Below, in pieces: positions 49,141 to 60,734 of a stretch of 64,000 nt of DNA. Position 1 is the first letter of the stretch. Every line of letters starts with the position of its first letter. Below the pieces are notes generated by a model. The model was not told the DNA's origin. It ran no database searches and saw only the letters and a program-made list of their open reading frames with translations. A program made the translations under genes and the position numbers. The DNA comes from Ailurus styani (taxonomy: Eukaryota > Chordata > Mammalia > Carnivora > Ailuridae), in assembly GCA_002007465.1 (NCBI GenBank), contig LNAC01000741.1:412574-476573 (forward strand). The letters run 5' to 3'.

Positions 49141-49266
49141 GTTTTTTGTTTGTTTGTTTGGTTTAGTTTGTGCCCAGTGTGGACTTTAAACTCAGGATCT
49201 TGAGATCAAGACCTGAGCTGAGACTAAGAGTTGGACACTTAACTGACTGAGCTACCCAGGCGTCCC
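49141..49266 (-). mobile_element. Short tRNA-Lys-type SINE, antisense
   Basis: A GTTT-rich tail, then GTGCCCAGTGTGGACTTTAA, CTTGAGATCAAGACCTGAGC and the reversed head GACTGAGCTACCCAGGCGTC. The right flank TGTAATGGTG resembles TATAATGGTG at the left. Confidence 0.85.
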
Positions 49267-51479
49267 TGTAATGGTGTTTTATAAAAAGATTTATCATATT
49301 GAAAACAACTGGCAAAATAATTCATATTTTATATTTTTAGTGCTATTTAATTTCTTCTTATATTTTAGCCTAGTTGTCTAACTACTAAATGTGCCAATTT
49401 ATTTATTTTTTAAGAATAGGGCTTATATACTATTTCTGATTTTTATAACTTCTTAATTTGAGCTTGGAATTATCTTAAATTTTGCTGACCATTTAGAAGC
49501 AGAATTTTCTAGAATATGCAGTATTTAAAATACAAAGACTCGGGATCAAAATGCAGTCAGGAATCTAGGTTTTTATTTTCATAGGCCAATTATGTGTTAG
49601 ATTCATTCTAGTTTTTTTTCCTATTAAATGCTGTCTCCCAAATAAATAGCTGATACCTTGACGTGTTTTTGTTTTTCCTTTGACTTTTCTGGATGAATCA
49701 GTTTCGTGTTTATTATTTTATGCATTCATTAAACCTATATGAACCAAACACTGTGGTAGAAGCTGGTGGTGTAAGGATAATGACAACACAGCCTCCATTA
49801 GCTCTTGGTTCAGTGGGATTCACAGACACATTTAAGTAATTTTAATATAGTAGTTGCAGCAATAGAGTTTTTCACAGGCACTGGCATCATTAAGGGCTCT
49901 TAATTTAAGGAGGGGGAGAATTCTATTTTTTTAACTCTTGGTTTGTGACACACTATCATTGTTGATTCATGTTTGGTTCCTTTTCTTTATTCATCTATTT
50001 AATAATAAATATCCATAAACCCACCACCCAACCCCAAACTGAAAGAGTACCAGTGACTTAGATCTATGCATCCTCCTCTCCATTCTGTCGCCTGTCCACC
50101 TTACCAGGGGCAATCACTCTTCTGAAAGTTCTAGTTATTGTGCCTTGCTTTCAACAAAAAATTATCACAAATATAAATGCCAAAATAATACATCATTTAA
50201 TTTGTTTTACCGACTTTTAAACTTGGTAAAAAAAAAAATCTAAATGTGGCATTAGGACTTGCTGTTTCTCAGTCAACATTACGTTAAGATTCATCCATGT
50301 CATTACGTGTAGCTGATGCTCAATCAATTTTTTGCTATATAATAATCCATTATATGACTATTCCATCATATATCCCTTCCCCTGTTAATGGGCATTTAAA
50401 TTTTCAGTTTTTGCTATTATTAACAGCGCTGGTTTGAACATTCTGAAACATGTCTCCTTGGGCTTTTCTGGGGTACTACCTAGGAATAGAACATTTAATT
50501 TTACAAGATGATCTCAAATTGTTTTCCAGAGTGGGAGTGTAAATTAGTCCAATCACTAAGTAGTTACATTGACCCACAACTTGGTTTTGTCACTTTTTTT
50601 GATTTTGCTAATTGATTTGGTGTACAGTGGTATCTCATGGTTTTGATTTTCATTTCTCTATTTACAAAATGAGATTATGCATCTCTCATTTGTTTTTTGG
50701 CCATATCTGGTTTTCTACTGGGTTGTTTTAATTGAGTCGTTTTTCTCTTCCATGTTGATTTTGTTTTTATTATTTATTAAGGAATTCTTAATATATTTTT
50801 GATAACAATTTGTATCATAAGTGCGAATATTTTGTCTGGTTTGTGATTTATTTTTTTAAGCTATCTTTTGAGGAACGATTCTTAATTTTAATGTAGTTGA
50901 ATTTTATCATTCTTTAGTGCATATCATTTCCTTGTATTTAAGAAATCCTTACTTACCCTGGAATTCCAAAAATTGAAAATTTTCTTTTGAAGTTGTCTTT
51001 TGACAATTTAAGATATTAATCCATCTGGAATTGATTTTTTATTTATGATGTATATGTGTGCCCATGTAGATAGCCTTGTTTTTTCCCTGTTCATTTATTA
51101 AATGTTGAATTTCCCCAGAGAGCCGCTATGCTACCCATCATATTACAGAATTCCATATAAACACAGGTCTGTTTCTGGGCTCTCTGTTTCGTTCCATTGG
51201 ACAGTTGTTTGCCTCTTCATCAATACCATACTCTTATAATTACTCTAGCTTTATAATCTTAGTATCTTCTAAGCGTCTTCAAGTCTCTTCATTTTTCTTT
51301 AGAAGGGACTTGGCTATTCTTTGTTCTTGGTCTGTTTTATGATCAACATTTTCAGTTCCATACACAAGTCATCAGGATATTATAGTTGTAATAAACCTAT
51401 AAATAAATTTGAAAAATTGATTATCCTCACAATATTAAGTTATTGCTACACTAATTTAGATATCTTTAAAAATGTATTT

Positions 51480-51648
51480 TGGGCACCTGTGTGGCTCAGT
51501 GGGTTAAAGCCTCTGCCTTCGGCTCAGGTCATGATCTCAGGGTCCTGGGATCAAGGCCCACATCGGGCTCCCTGCTCAGTGGGGAGCCTGCTTCCTCCTC
51601 TCTCTCTGCCTGCCTCTCTGCCTACTTGTGATCTGTCAAAAAAAAAAA
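51480..51648 (+). mobile_element. CAN-SINE, sense, inserted in LINE-1
   Basis: GGGCACCTGTGTGGCTCAGT begins it, and the end is CTACTTGTGATCTGTC(A)n without the usual AAATAAA repeats. Flanks AAAATGTATTTT and AAAATGTCTTTC are a diverged target duplication. Confidence 0.9.
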
Positions 51649-52233
51649 TGTCTTTCATTAACATGTTATAATCTCCTACAAACAGGAATGTCTTTATTTA
51701 TAGACACTTTCATCGTCATTGCCATTGTAAATGCATTTTTTTTAACTTATGCTTTCTTAATAGTTTGTTGCTGGTGTTTGGAAATGCATTTGGCTTGTAT
51801 AATGATCTTATATCCACCCAGATATTTTTCTGTTATATCTGTTAATTGGCATGTAAATTCCTTTTACTTTATTGTATTTCTTTATGTAGACAGTCATATG
51901 GTTCCAAATAGAAGTTTTCTTTCCTCCTTTTCATTCTTACTGCTTATTGTGTTTTGGTTAATGAGAATAGTAAAAATCACACCTTGCTCCTGATTTTGAA
52001 AAGAACGTCTGCATGAGTTTATTTAGGTTTGTGTTTTAGGGTTTTGTAGATACCTCCTATCAGGTTAGGGGGTTCCCTGCTGCCCTAGTTTACTAGCGAT
52101 TTTATCATGAATGAATATTGATTGAATTAGGTACATTTTCTTCATCTATTGAGTTGTCATGTATTTTTTCTCTGTTAGCCTGCTAATACAGTAGATTACA
52201 CTTGGAAATGTCCTAATATTAAACAGTCTTTTG

Positions 52234-52370
52234 GGACGCCTGGGTGGCTCAGTTGGTTACGCGTCTGCGTTTGGCTCAGGTCACGATCCCAGGGTCCTGG
52301 GATCGAGTCCCTTCAGGCTCCTTGCTCCGCCTGATGGCTCAATAAATAAAATCTTTTTTAAAAGCCTACA
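52234..52370 (+). mobile_element. CAN-SINE, sense, internally shortened
   Basis: GGGACGCCTGGGTGGCTCAG and CCCAGGGTCCTGGGATCGAG are followed almost directly by GCTCAATAAATAAAATC, so the CT-rich body is missing. Flanks AAACAGTCTTTT and AAACAGCCTTTC are the likely duplication. Confidence 0.87.
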
Positions 52371-54059
52371 AAAAACAGCCTTTCAGGTGTGTCTTCTGTC
52401 CCAGAATGTAGTCTGTTTTGGTGAACATTCAATTTGAGAAAAGTGTGTATCCTGCTGTTGTTGGCTGAAGTAGTCAGTCGATGTCCATTATATCCAGTTG
52501 ATCAGTGGTGGTGTTGAGTTCACGTGTGTCCTTACTGTCTGCTTCCTGGATCTGCCCCTTTCTGAGACAAGGGTGTTGAAGTCTCCAGCTACAGTAGTGG
52601 ATTCGTCTGTTTCTCTTTGCACTTCTGTCAGTGTTTGCCCCATGTGTTTTGACCCTCTCTGGTCAGGCACATATGCCTTAACGATTGTTCTGGGGGAATT
52701 GACTCCTTTGACATTATGTAATGCTCTTCTTTATCTCTGATAACTTTGCTTACTTTGAAGTCTGCTGTGTCCAAAAGAAATATAGTTATTCTTGCTTTCT
52801 TTTGTTTAGTGTTAGCATGGTATGTTTTTCTCCATACATTCACTTTTAATCTATATGAGTCTTTTTTTTTTTTATGAGTCTTTAAGTGGATTTCTTACAG
52901 ACAACAGATAGTTAGGTCATATTTTTTGATCCACCCTGATAATCTGTCTTTTAATTGGTGTATTTAGAACACTGACATGCGAAGCAATTATTGATATAAT
53001 TGGATTAATGCCTACCATATTTTTTACTGTTCTCTGTTCTTTGTTCCTATATTTGTCTTTTCCTTTTTTTCTGCCTTTTGTGGTTTGAATTGAGCATTTT
53101 ATATGATTCCTTTTTCTCTCCTTTCTTAGCATAACAGCTGTACTTCTTTTTAAAACTTTTTTTGATGGTTGCCCTAGAGTTTACAGTGTACTTTTATAAC
53201 TAATCCAGTCCACTCTCAAATAATACTGTACCACTTCCCAGGTAGTGTGACTATCATGACAACAAAACCCTAATTCCTTCATCCTGTCCCTTGCATCATT
53301 GCTGTCATTCATTTCACTTTAACATAACCATATATATGCATATATACACATAAAATACATACATAAGCACACATAATGAAGTACATTATTGCTATTATTA
53401 TTTTGAACAACTAATATCTATAGTTATATATTTAGAGACATATAGATTAAGATTAGGAAAAATGAAAGTTTTTCTTTTATTCTTTCTCTGATGTTCTTCC
53501 TTTGTTTATGTAGCTCCATGTGTCTGATTCATATTTTTTTTCTTCTCTATAAAGAACTTCTTTTAACATTTTTTGCAAGACAGGTCTATTAGAAACAAAT
53601 TCCTTTGCTTTTTGTATGAGAAAGTCTTTATTTCTCATTCACTGAAGAAGGATAATTTTGCAGGGTACAGAATTCTGGGTTGGGTTTTTTTTCCTCTCAG
53701 TGTTTTAAATATTTCACTTGATTCTCTTCTTGCTTCGTAGTTTCTGAGGAGAAGTTGGATGTGATTCTTATCTTTGTTCCTCTCTAGGTAAGATGTTTGT
53801 TTTCCTCTGGCCTCTTTCAGGATTTTTTTTAATCTTTGATTTTCTGTATTTTTAAGATGATATGCCTAGGTTGTAGGATTTTTGAGTTGGTTTGGTTTGG
53901 GGTTTGTTGGAATTTATCCTTCTTGGTGTCCTCTAGGCTTCCTGGATCTGTGATTTGGTGTCTGACAGGGGAAATTCTTAGTCATTATTATTTCAAATTT
54001 TTCTTTTCTTTTTTGCCTTTCTTTCCTTTCTTTTTCTTTTCCTTTTCCTTTCCTTTTCC

Positions 54060-54078
54060 TTTCTTTTTTTTTTTTTTA

Positions 54079-54113
<35 letters not shown>

Positions 54114-54297
54114 CCAAGGAGGGGGACACAAAAAGAGAGGGNNNNNNNNNNNNNNNNNNNNNNNNNNNNNNNNNNNNNNNNNNNNNNNNNNNNNNNNNNN
54201 NNNNNNNNNNNNNNNNNNNGGGCCTCGATCCCAGGACGCTGAGATCATGACCTGAGCCGAAGGCAGAGGCTTTAACCCACTGAGCCACCCAGGTGCC
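54060..54297 (-). mobile_element. CAN-SINE, antisense, containing an N gap
   Basis: A long poly-T (about 54067-54113) leads into GGAGGGGGACACAAAAAGAG, then 78 N, then GGGCCTCGATCCCAGGACGC and the reversed head TGAGCCACCCAGGTGCCC. The CT-rich body lies under the gap. A (CTTTT)n-like tract sits on the left. Confidence 0.85.
54142..54219. other. Assembly gap (78 N)
   Basis: A run of N in the middle of a reversed CAN-SINE next to a pyrimidine-rich simple repeat, where short reads commonly fail to join. Confidence 0.99.
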
Positions 54298-54823
54298 CTC
54301 CTTTTCCTTTCTTTCTCCTTCTCTTCCCCTTTCCTTTGCTTTTTTCACCTTCTGGGATTTCCATTATGCTTATGTTACATTTGTTATAGTTATCCCACAG
54401 TCCTTAAATATTCTCTTTTTGGGGCTTTTTTCCAATCTCTGTGTTCTTTGCTTTTTGGTTTTCAAGGATTCTATTAATATATCTTTTAGGTCAAGGATTT
54501 TTTTTTCAGCCATGTCCAGTCTATTAATAAGCCTGTCAAAGGTGTTCTTCATTTCTGTTACAGGGTTGGGTTTTTGTTTTGTTTTGCTTTGTTTTGTTTT
54601 TGTATTTTTGTTTGTTTATCTCTGGCAATTCTTTTTGCTTCTTTCTTAGGATTTCTACCGCTCTGCTTACATTGCCCATCTGTTCTCACATGTTATGTAC
54701 TTTATCTGTTAGCGCCCTTAATTAATCACAGTTACATTAATTATAGTTCTCTTAAATTCCTGGTCTGTTAATTCCAACTTGTTTTCTGTCTCTTCACATT
54801 GTGTTTTTTCTCTTTTGGTGTGC

Positions 54824-54854
<31 letters not shown>

Positions 54855-55599
54855 TTTTAGCTATATATGATGTACCATGTAAAAGGAACAGATCTAAATA
54901 AACTAGTAATATGGTGATCAGGCATGGGGGAGGGAAAGCATTAGATTAAGTCTCAGGTCTTAATCTAAGAGTAGGTCTCAGTCTTTTAGTGAGCCTACAT
55001 CTCTAGCCTTTAGAAATGTTCCTTAGGGTTTTTGTTTTTGTTTTCTTTCCCTTTAGGTGGAATAGGATGGCCAGGGTAGGCTGTAGTTGGCTATTTCCCT
55101 CCCCTAGGTTAGTTAGCCTTTGATTATTTACTATAATAATAACCCCAGCAGGTTAGGGTCTAGTTAACTAGTTTCCCCTAAGAGCAGACCTTACTAAGAA
55201 GAATAGAATGCTGTGGCATTTTTCAGAATGGTCCCTTTTCCCCTCTCCATGCCAGAAACTCAAGAGGATTTTTCTCCACTATTTTGTGTGGCAATCTGGT
55301 CTGGCTTCTGGAAATAAATCTGAAAATACTGCAGGAAGGGCCCCTATGACTGGGTTCCCCTGGAGTTTTTAATTCTCAAAGCTGTCCACACTGAGCCTCC
55401 AGCAATTCCTCAGTCACAGTTCAGGTATTTTTACCCCCAAGTCTCTTTTCTGCTAAGCTGTGATTCTCTCTGCCTGTTTGTCTCTCCAGTCTTGAGGAAG
55501 CTGTTTGCCCTGTATCTTCCCCTCTCTGATGAATCCGGGAGGAAGTGTTGACTTTTTACTTGTCAGTCTGAGTGAGGACTTTCAACCTCCTTTGCATGT

Positions 55600-57480
55600 A
55601 CAACTGAGTTAAACAGTCTTTGTATCATGGGCTAAACCGAACTTGATTGGGATGTATTGTCTTTTTGATACACTGTTGGATTTGATTTGTTTGATATTTT
55701 GTAGAAGGATTTTTGTATCTATATTTGGAATGAATTTTCTTATATTTTCATGATCCTATTTTTGGTTAAAAGTTACACTAGCATTAGAGAATAAATAGAA
55801 AAAAATATCTCCTATTTCCAGAATTTGTGTAAGATTGGAATGATCTTTTCTTTAAAAGTTTAATAGATCTTAACTATTAAAACATCTGGACTTTGTGTTT
55901 TCTTTTGGAGATGGTTTTTAAGTACTGTTTTACTTCTTTAATAGCTATAGCACTGTTTGCCCTATCTCTTTCTTCTTTAGTCAGGAAGTTTTTTAAAAAT
56001 ATGTCCATTCATCTAAGTTTGCAAATTTCTTGTACTGTTTTTTTTTTAAAGATTTTATTTATTTATTTCACAGAGGGAGAGAGATCACAAGGAGGCAGAG
56101 AGGCAGGCAGAGAGAGAGGGGGAAGCAGGCTCCCCGCTGAGCAGGGAGCCCGACGCGGGCCTCGATCCCAGGACCCTGAGATCATGACCTGAGCCGAAGG
56201 CAGAGGCTTTAACCCACTGAGCCACCCAGGCGCCCTCTTGTACTATTTTTATTGTCTTTTTAATTTCTACTGTCTTGAGTTATAACCACCTTCTTATTTC
56301 CTAACATTATTTGAACTCCCTTAATTTTTTCTTCATCATGGCAGAACTCTATATTGTTATTCTTTTTGTTTTTTATTTCTGCTCTCTTTATTATTATATT
56401 TCTTCTCTTTTCTTTGAAATTATTTTGTGGTTTATTATTTTTTCCTAACTTCTTAAATCGTATACATTGAGCTTTATTTTCAATAACATCTAACTTGTGG
56501 TTAGAGAATGTGGTTGGTATTAGATGCATTCTTTGAAATTTATAGAAACTGACTTTGAGGACTTGTACATGTTAAATTTGTAAATATTTCTTGGGCCCTT
56601 GAGAAGAATATTACTCTAAGTTTTAATGTGGAATTTTATATATGGCCAGTAGATCAAGACTGTTAATTGTGTTGTTAAAATTATTTATAATTTTGATGTT
56701 TGTGTGTTTTTGTCCGCTTGACATATAGAGAGAGAGGCATGTTGAAATCTTCACTATAATGGTAGATTTGTCTAATTCTCCTTGCAGTTAGGTCGTTTTC
56801 TGTTTAAATGCACTTTGAGGCTATTCTTATAGAGTGCATGTGTCTTCGATTGTTTTGTCTTCCTGGTAGATTGAACTTCTTATGTGTGTAGTGATCTTCT
56901 CTATTCTTTTTTTAATCTCCATTCTTAATGCTGCTTTTTATCTTAGTCTGTTTCACCTGACATTAATGTAACCAAGCCGCCTTTCATTGGGTTAGTATTT
57001 GCATAATATCTTTTTGCTTGAAACTTTTCCTTGTCTTCATGCTTTCAGTGTGTCTGAGACCATCTCTTTTTTCTCAATTGGTGCATTTAGTCTATTTAAA
57101 GTTACTATCATTATGGCTATATTTAAATTTGTTTCCAACTTACTCTAATTATCCTCTTTTACCACTTTTTGATTGGTTTTGTTTTTTACTCTCTTGCTTT
57201 TTCTTAGGACTGGTTTAAATTTTTTATCTTTTTTTTTCTAGTTGTGCTTTTCTCTTTATTATTTTTTTTCCATTGGGTTGGAATTTATACTCCTATTACT
57301 ATGATTTTATTTGTTTACTTCTGTAATTTATGCTTATTTAACTTTATAATGTCTTTTATGACTTTAAAAGTCACAAAAGAATGAATAATATTCTCCAAAA
57401 CAACTTTGCAAGTGGAAGGCTTTTAATAAATATTTGGTGATTGGTATTCTTCATATGTATATATCATTATAATTTTCTTT
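55600..57480 (-). repeat. Second LINE-1 fragment, antisense
   Basis: This repeats ORF2 text already covered in the preceding LINE-1, so it is a separate insertion. Examples are TGAGAAGAATATTACTCTAAG in part (56600), GTTGAAATCTTCACTATAAT (56740), CCTGACATTAATGTAACCAA (56957) and TGGTGCATTTAGTCTATTTA (57080). It is antisense and diverged. A SINE at 56043-56235 interrupts it. Confidence 0.75.
56043..56235 (-). mobile_element. CAN-SINE, antisense
   Basis: A complete reversed young-subtype SINE ending GAGCCACCCAGGCGCCC. Flanks TCTTGTACTGTTTT (56029-56042) and TCTTGTACTATTTT (56236-56249) are the target duplication. Confidence 0.94.
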
Positions 57481-57553
57481 TTCAGTGACCTATATTTTTT
57501 CAGTTTTTCCTGTAAAATATCCTTTAAGAAATATCCATCAAGAAAGTTGTTTC

Positions 57554-57765
57554 TTTTTTTTTTTTTTTTTTAAAGATTTTATTTATTCATTTGACACAGA
57601 GAGAGAGATTACAAGTAGGCAGAGAGGCAGGCAGAGAGAGAGGAGAGAGGAGGAAGCAGGCTCCCCGCCGAGCAGAGAGCCCGATGTGGGCCTCGATCCC
57701 AGGACTCTGGGATCATGACCCGAGCCGAAGGCAGCGGCTTTAACCCACTGAGCCACCCAGGCGCC
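57554..57765 (-). mobile_element. CAN-SINE, antisense
   Basis: A complete reversed young-subtype SINE with a long T-run. The perfect 15-bp duplication CAAGAAAGTTGTTTC lies at 57539-57553 and 57766-57780. Confidence 0.96.
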
Positions 57766-57987
57766 CAAGAAAGTTGTTTCAGTATATTCATTTTAAGCTT
57801 ATACTGAGTTGGACATTACCTGATTGTATATGTAGGTGTAATATATACTGTTATTTTTATTTTCTAACTTCAGATTTGTCCACTTGAAGCTTTTTCTCTT
57901 AGATAATTTTCCTACAGCGGGATGGTGGTAGGTACCCTAATCTTGGATCAGAATTCTATAATACAAATCACATAACTTGAGATCTAG

Positions 57988-58402
57988 ATTTTTATTTGTT
58001 TATAATTTTCCTCCAAATTTTTATTTAAATTCTAGTTAGTTACATAGTGTAATATTGGTTTCAGGAATAGAATTCAGTGATCCATCACTTACATATAACC
58101 CCCAGTGCTCATCATAACAAGTGCCCCCCTTAATCCCCAGCACCCATTCAGCCCATCCCCCTCCCCTCCGTCAACCCTGTCTGTTCTCCATCACAAAGAG
58201 GCTCTTATGGTTTGCGTCCCCCCTTCTCTCTTTCCCATTCCCATATGTTCATCTGTTTTGTTTCTTAAATTCCATGTGAGTGAAATCATATGATATTTGT
58301 CTTTCTCTGACCAACTTATTTCACTTAGTACAATACACTCTGGCTCTCTCCACGTCATTGCAGATGGCAAGATTTCATTCTATTTGATGGCTGAATGGTA
58401 GA
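57988..58402 (-). mobile_element. Carnivore LINE-1 3' end, antisense, 5'-truncated
   Basis: TGATCCATCACTTACATATA, CCCAGTGCTCATCATAACAA, GTTTCTTAAATTCCATGTGA and CATTGCAGATGGCAAGATTT are characteristic of the carnivore LINE-1 3' region on the reverse strand. Flanks GATCTAGATTTTTA and GATCCAGATTTTA suggest a target duplication, so this is a 0.4-kb, 5'-truncated insertion. Confidence 0.82.
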
Positions 58403-58482
58403 GATCCAGATTTTACAATTAGAATGGTTAAGCCAAACAAACATTAAGCAGTAAATTAGACCATATTCTGCAGCTAACTTTT

Positions 58483-58661
58483 TTTTTTTAAAGATTTTAT
58501 TTATTTATTTATTTGACACAGAGAGAGAGATCACAAGTAGGCTGAGAGGCAGGCAGAGAGGAGGAAACAGGCTCCCTGATGTGGGCCTCGATCCCAGGAC
58601 ACTGAGATTGTGACCTGAACCGAAGGCAGAGGCTTTAAACCACTGAACCACCTAGGCGCCC
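58483..58661 (-). mobile_element. CAN-SINE, antisense, shortened body
   Basis: A reversed SINE lacking the GCTGAGCAGAGAGCCCG part of the body. The perfect duplication CTGCAGCTAACTTTT lies at 58468-58482 and 58662-58676. Confidence 0.94.
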
Positions 58662-59034
58662 CTGCAGCTAACTTTTAAACAAAATGAACATTTTTGACCT
58701 GTTACTGTCCTCACTAGTTCTTAATTATTTTTACCACATTAAGTATTCAGTTCTGATTTTGTCCACATATCTCATTTTAAATAACTTGAGCTTCCATCTA
58801 AATTCTTAATTTGTGATATAATTTCTTTTCCCATTTACAGCTCCTGAGGCCTTTGGTTCAATGTCAGCAAGCTCCTTTCTATTTCCTCTACTGATACTCT
58901 GCTTTCTTAACAAAAGAATTTTTTTTTTCTTTACTGGTTTTTTGCTAATCACATATTTGTATCTGATTCAGAGTGTCTTCTCTTCGACTTCAGAAAAAAA
59001 GATCCAACTGTGTTTCTTTTGAGGGTATTTAAAC

Positions 59035-59233
59035 TTTTTTTTTTTTAAGATTTTATTTATTTATTTGACAGAGAGAGTCACAACAAGAGAGGGAACACTG
59101 GCAGGGGGAGTGGGAGAGGGAGAAGCAGGCTTCCCGCAGACCAGGGAGCCTGATGCGGGGCTCCATCCCAGGACCCTGGGATCATGACCTGAGCTGAAGG
59201 CAGACGATTAATGACTGAGCCATCTAGGCGCCC
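59035..59233 (-). mobile_element. CAN-SINE, antisense
   Basis: A reversed SINE of the older GGCAGGGGGAGTGGGAGAGG subtype, ending CTGAGCCATCTAGGCGCCCC. Flanks TATTTAAACT and CATTTAAACT are a diverged duplication. Confidence 0.92.
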
Positions 59234-59480
59234 CAAGAGCATTTAAACTCTTAATCCTTCTCATTATCTCCTCTGAATCGGAAAGAGAAAATCTGAGTAA
59301 ACTAAACATGTCACCTTTTTGCATGGAAGTTTCTAACTATCTAATTTAAAAATTCATGTGTATTTTCGATATACAAAGCATAAGATAAAGTTTTAAAAAT
59401 ACTTTTAAATAAACCTGTATAACTTATAGTATACCGTTTTATGAAAAAGAAGATACTTTTTTATTATAAAAGTAGGAGTA

Positions 59481-59680
59481 GGGCACCTGGGTGGCTCAGT
59501 GGGTTAAAGCCTCTGCCTTTGGCTCAGGTCATGATCTCAGGGTCCTGGGATTGAGGCCCGCATTGGGCTCCCTGCTCGGCGGGGAGCCTGCTTCCTCCTC
59601 TCTCTCTCTCCCTGCCTCTCTGCCTACTTGTGATCTCTCTCTCTCTCTGTCAAATAAATAAATAAAATCTTAAAAAAAAA
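59481..59680 (+). mobile_element. CAN-SINE, sense (young subtype)
   Basis: GGGCACCTGGGTGGCTCAGT, then GGGTTAAAGCCTCTGCC, a CT-rich body and AAATAAATAAATAAAATCTT(A)n. Flanks AGTAGGAGTA and AATAGGAGTA are the target duplication. Confidence 0.95.
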
Positions 59681-59694
59681 ATAGGAGTACAACA

Positions 59695-59835
59695 TTGTTA
59701 TATAATTGTTTAAAAATTGTTACTATATAATTGTTATATATTTGTTGTTATATATATAACCTATATTTATATACAATATATATATTTGTTTTATATATAT
59801 ATATATATATAAAACAATTGTTATATAATTGTTAC
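59695..59835. repeat. (AT)n tract with hairpin-forming inverted repeats
   Basis: TTTTATATATATATATATAT is followed by ATAAAAC, so arms around about 59790-59815 are self-complementary. Copies of TTGTTATATAATTGTT occur at both ends. It is low complexity and probably length-variable. Confidence 0.85.
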
Positions 59836-59973
59836 TGATGATTGGTGTCTGGTTTTCTAGACCCTTTCTATGCATATATAGAATTTTTCCCCTAAGAATT
59901 ATTTTTAACCTACATTGCAGATTTGGCAGTATAAGGCTAACATTTTTCATGTGGATCCTCCTTATCTTTTTAA

Positions 59974-60086
59974 TTTTTTTTAAAGATTTTATTTTTAAGT
60001 AATCTCTACTTCCAAAGTGGGACTTGAACTCACAATCCCGAGATTGAGAGTCTCATGCTCCACCAACTGAGCCAGCCAGGTGCCCC
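59974..60086 (-). mobile_element. Short tRNA-Lys-type SINE, antisense
   Basis: TTTTTTTTAAAGATTTTATT, then ACTTGAACTCACAATCCCGA and the reversed head CCAACTGAGCCAGCCAGGTG. Flanks with CCTTATCTTTTTAAT and CCTTATCTTTTTTAAT are the duplication. Confidence 0.92.
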
Positions 60087-60379
60087 TTCCTTATCTTTTT
60101 TAATGGTGGTATCAGTATTCCGATATATGGATGGAACATCATTTATTTAATTAATCTGTCCTTTCCATCTGAACAATTAGATTACTTCCAGTCTTTCTGA
60201 AAGTACACAACAGAAGTTTCACTACAGTGAAGATTTATATTATACATATGTAGGTATAAGCTAAATATAAATAATATAAAATATGTAATATTTGTCTTAT
60301 TTAAGTTTTATGTAGCATACATTTTTTACAAGTAAAATTGCTGTACCAAAGCAAATACATTTCTTTTTTTTTTAATTTG

Positions 60380-60600
60380 GGGACACCTGGGTGCTTCAGT
60401 CAGTTAAGTGTCTGACTCTTAGTTTTGACCCAGGTCATCTCTGGGTCATGGGAGTGAGCCCCATGTTGGGCTCCATGCTCAGCACAGAGTCTGCATGAGA
60501 TCCTCTCCTTCTCCCTCTGCCCCTCCTCCCCCTCTCTCTCCCTCTGCCCATCACTCTCTCTCCCTCTCTCCCAAATAAATAAAATCTTAACCAAAAAAAA
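60380..60600 (+). mobile_element. CAN-SINE, sense
   Basis: GGGGACACCTGGGTGCTTCAG, CAGTTAAGTGTCTGACTCTT, a CT-rich body and AAATAAATAAAATCTTAACC then A. It abuts a reversed SINE immediately downstream. Confidence 0.9.
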
Positions 60601-60706
60601 GATTCCTTTTTTTAATGTAATCTCTATACCCGATGTGGGGCTTGAACTCACAACCCCCAAGATCAAGAGTCACATATTCTACTGACGGACCCAGCCAGGT
60701 GCCCCA
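60601..60706 (-). mobile_element. Short tRNA-Lys-type SINE, antisense
   Basis: A T-rich start, then GTGGGGCTTGAACTCACAAC, CCCAAGATCAAGAGTCACAT and the reversed head GACCCAGCCAGGTGCCCC. It forms a tail-to-tail pair with the SINE at 60380-60600. Confidence 0.88.
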
Positions 60707-60734
60707 GCATTACATATTTTAAATTTTAATAGAT

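Larger units (their letters stand above)
50090..55600 (-). repeat. LINE-1, antisense, about 5 kb, old and interrupted
   Basis: Read on the minus strand, this is a long LINE-1 from its 3' UTR (50.1 kb) through ORF2 towards ORF1 (about 55 kb). Diagnostic plus-strand phrases are TCTGGGCTCTCTGTTTCGTT (51175), GGAATGTCTTTATTTATAGA (51686), GTGTGTATCCTGCTGTTGTTG in part (52443), GCAAGACAGGTCTATTAG (53575) and GTCTATTAATAAGCCTGTC (54519). The order is collinear. Three SINEs interrupt it (51480, 52234, about 54060). All frames are broken, so it is inactive. Confidence 0.8.

Noticed and set aside
51321..51993. 116- and 121-codon frames
   Set aside because: They are antisense LINE-1 sequence joined to a SINE, with no agreement with LINE-1 coding direction.
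53836..54348. Long Phe-, Lys- and X-rich frames on both strands
   Set aside because: They come from the pyrimidine tract, the poly-T of a SINE and the 78-N gap.
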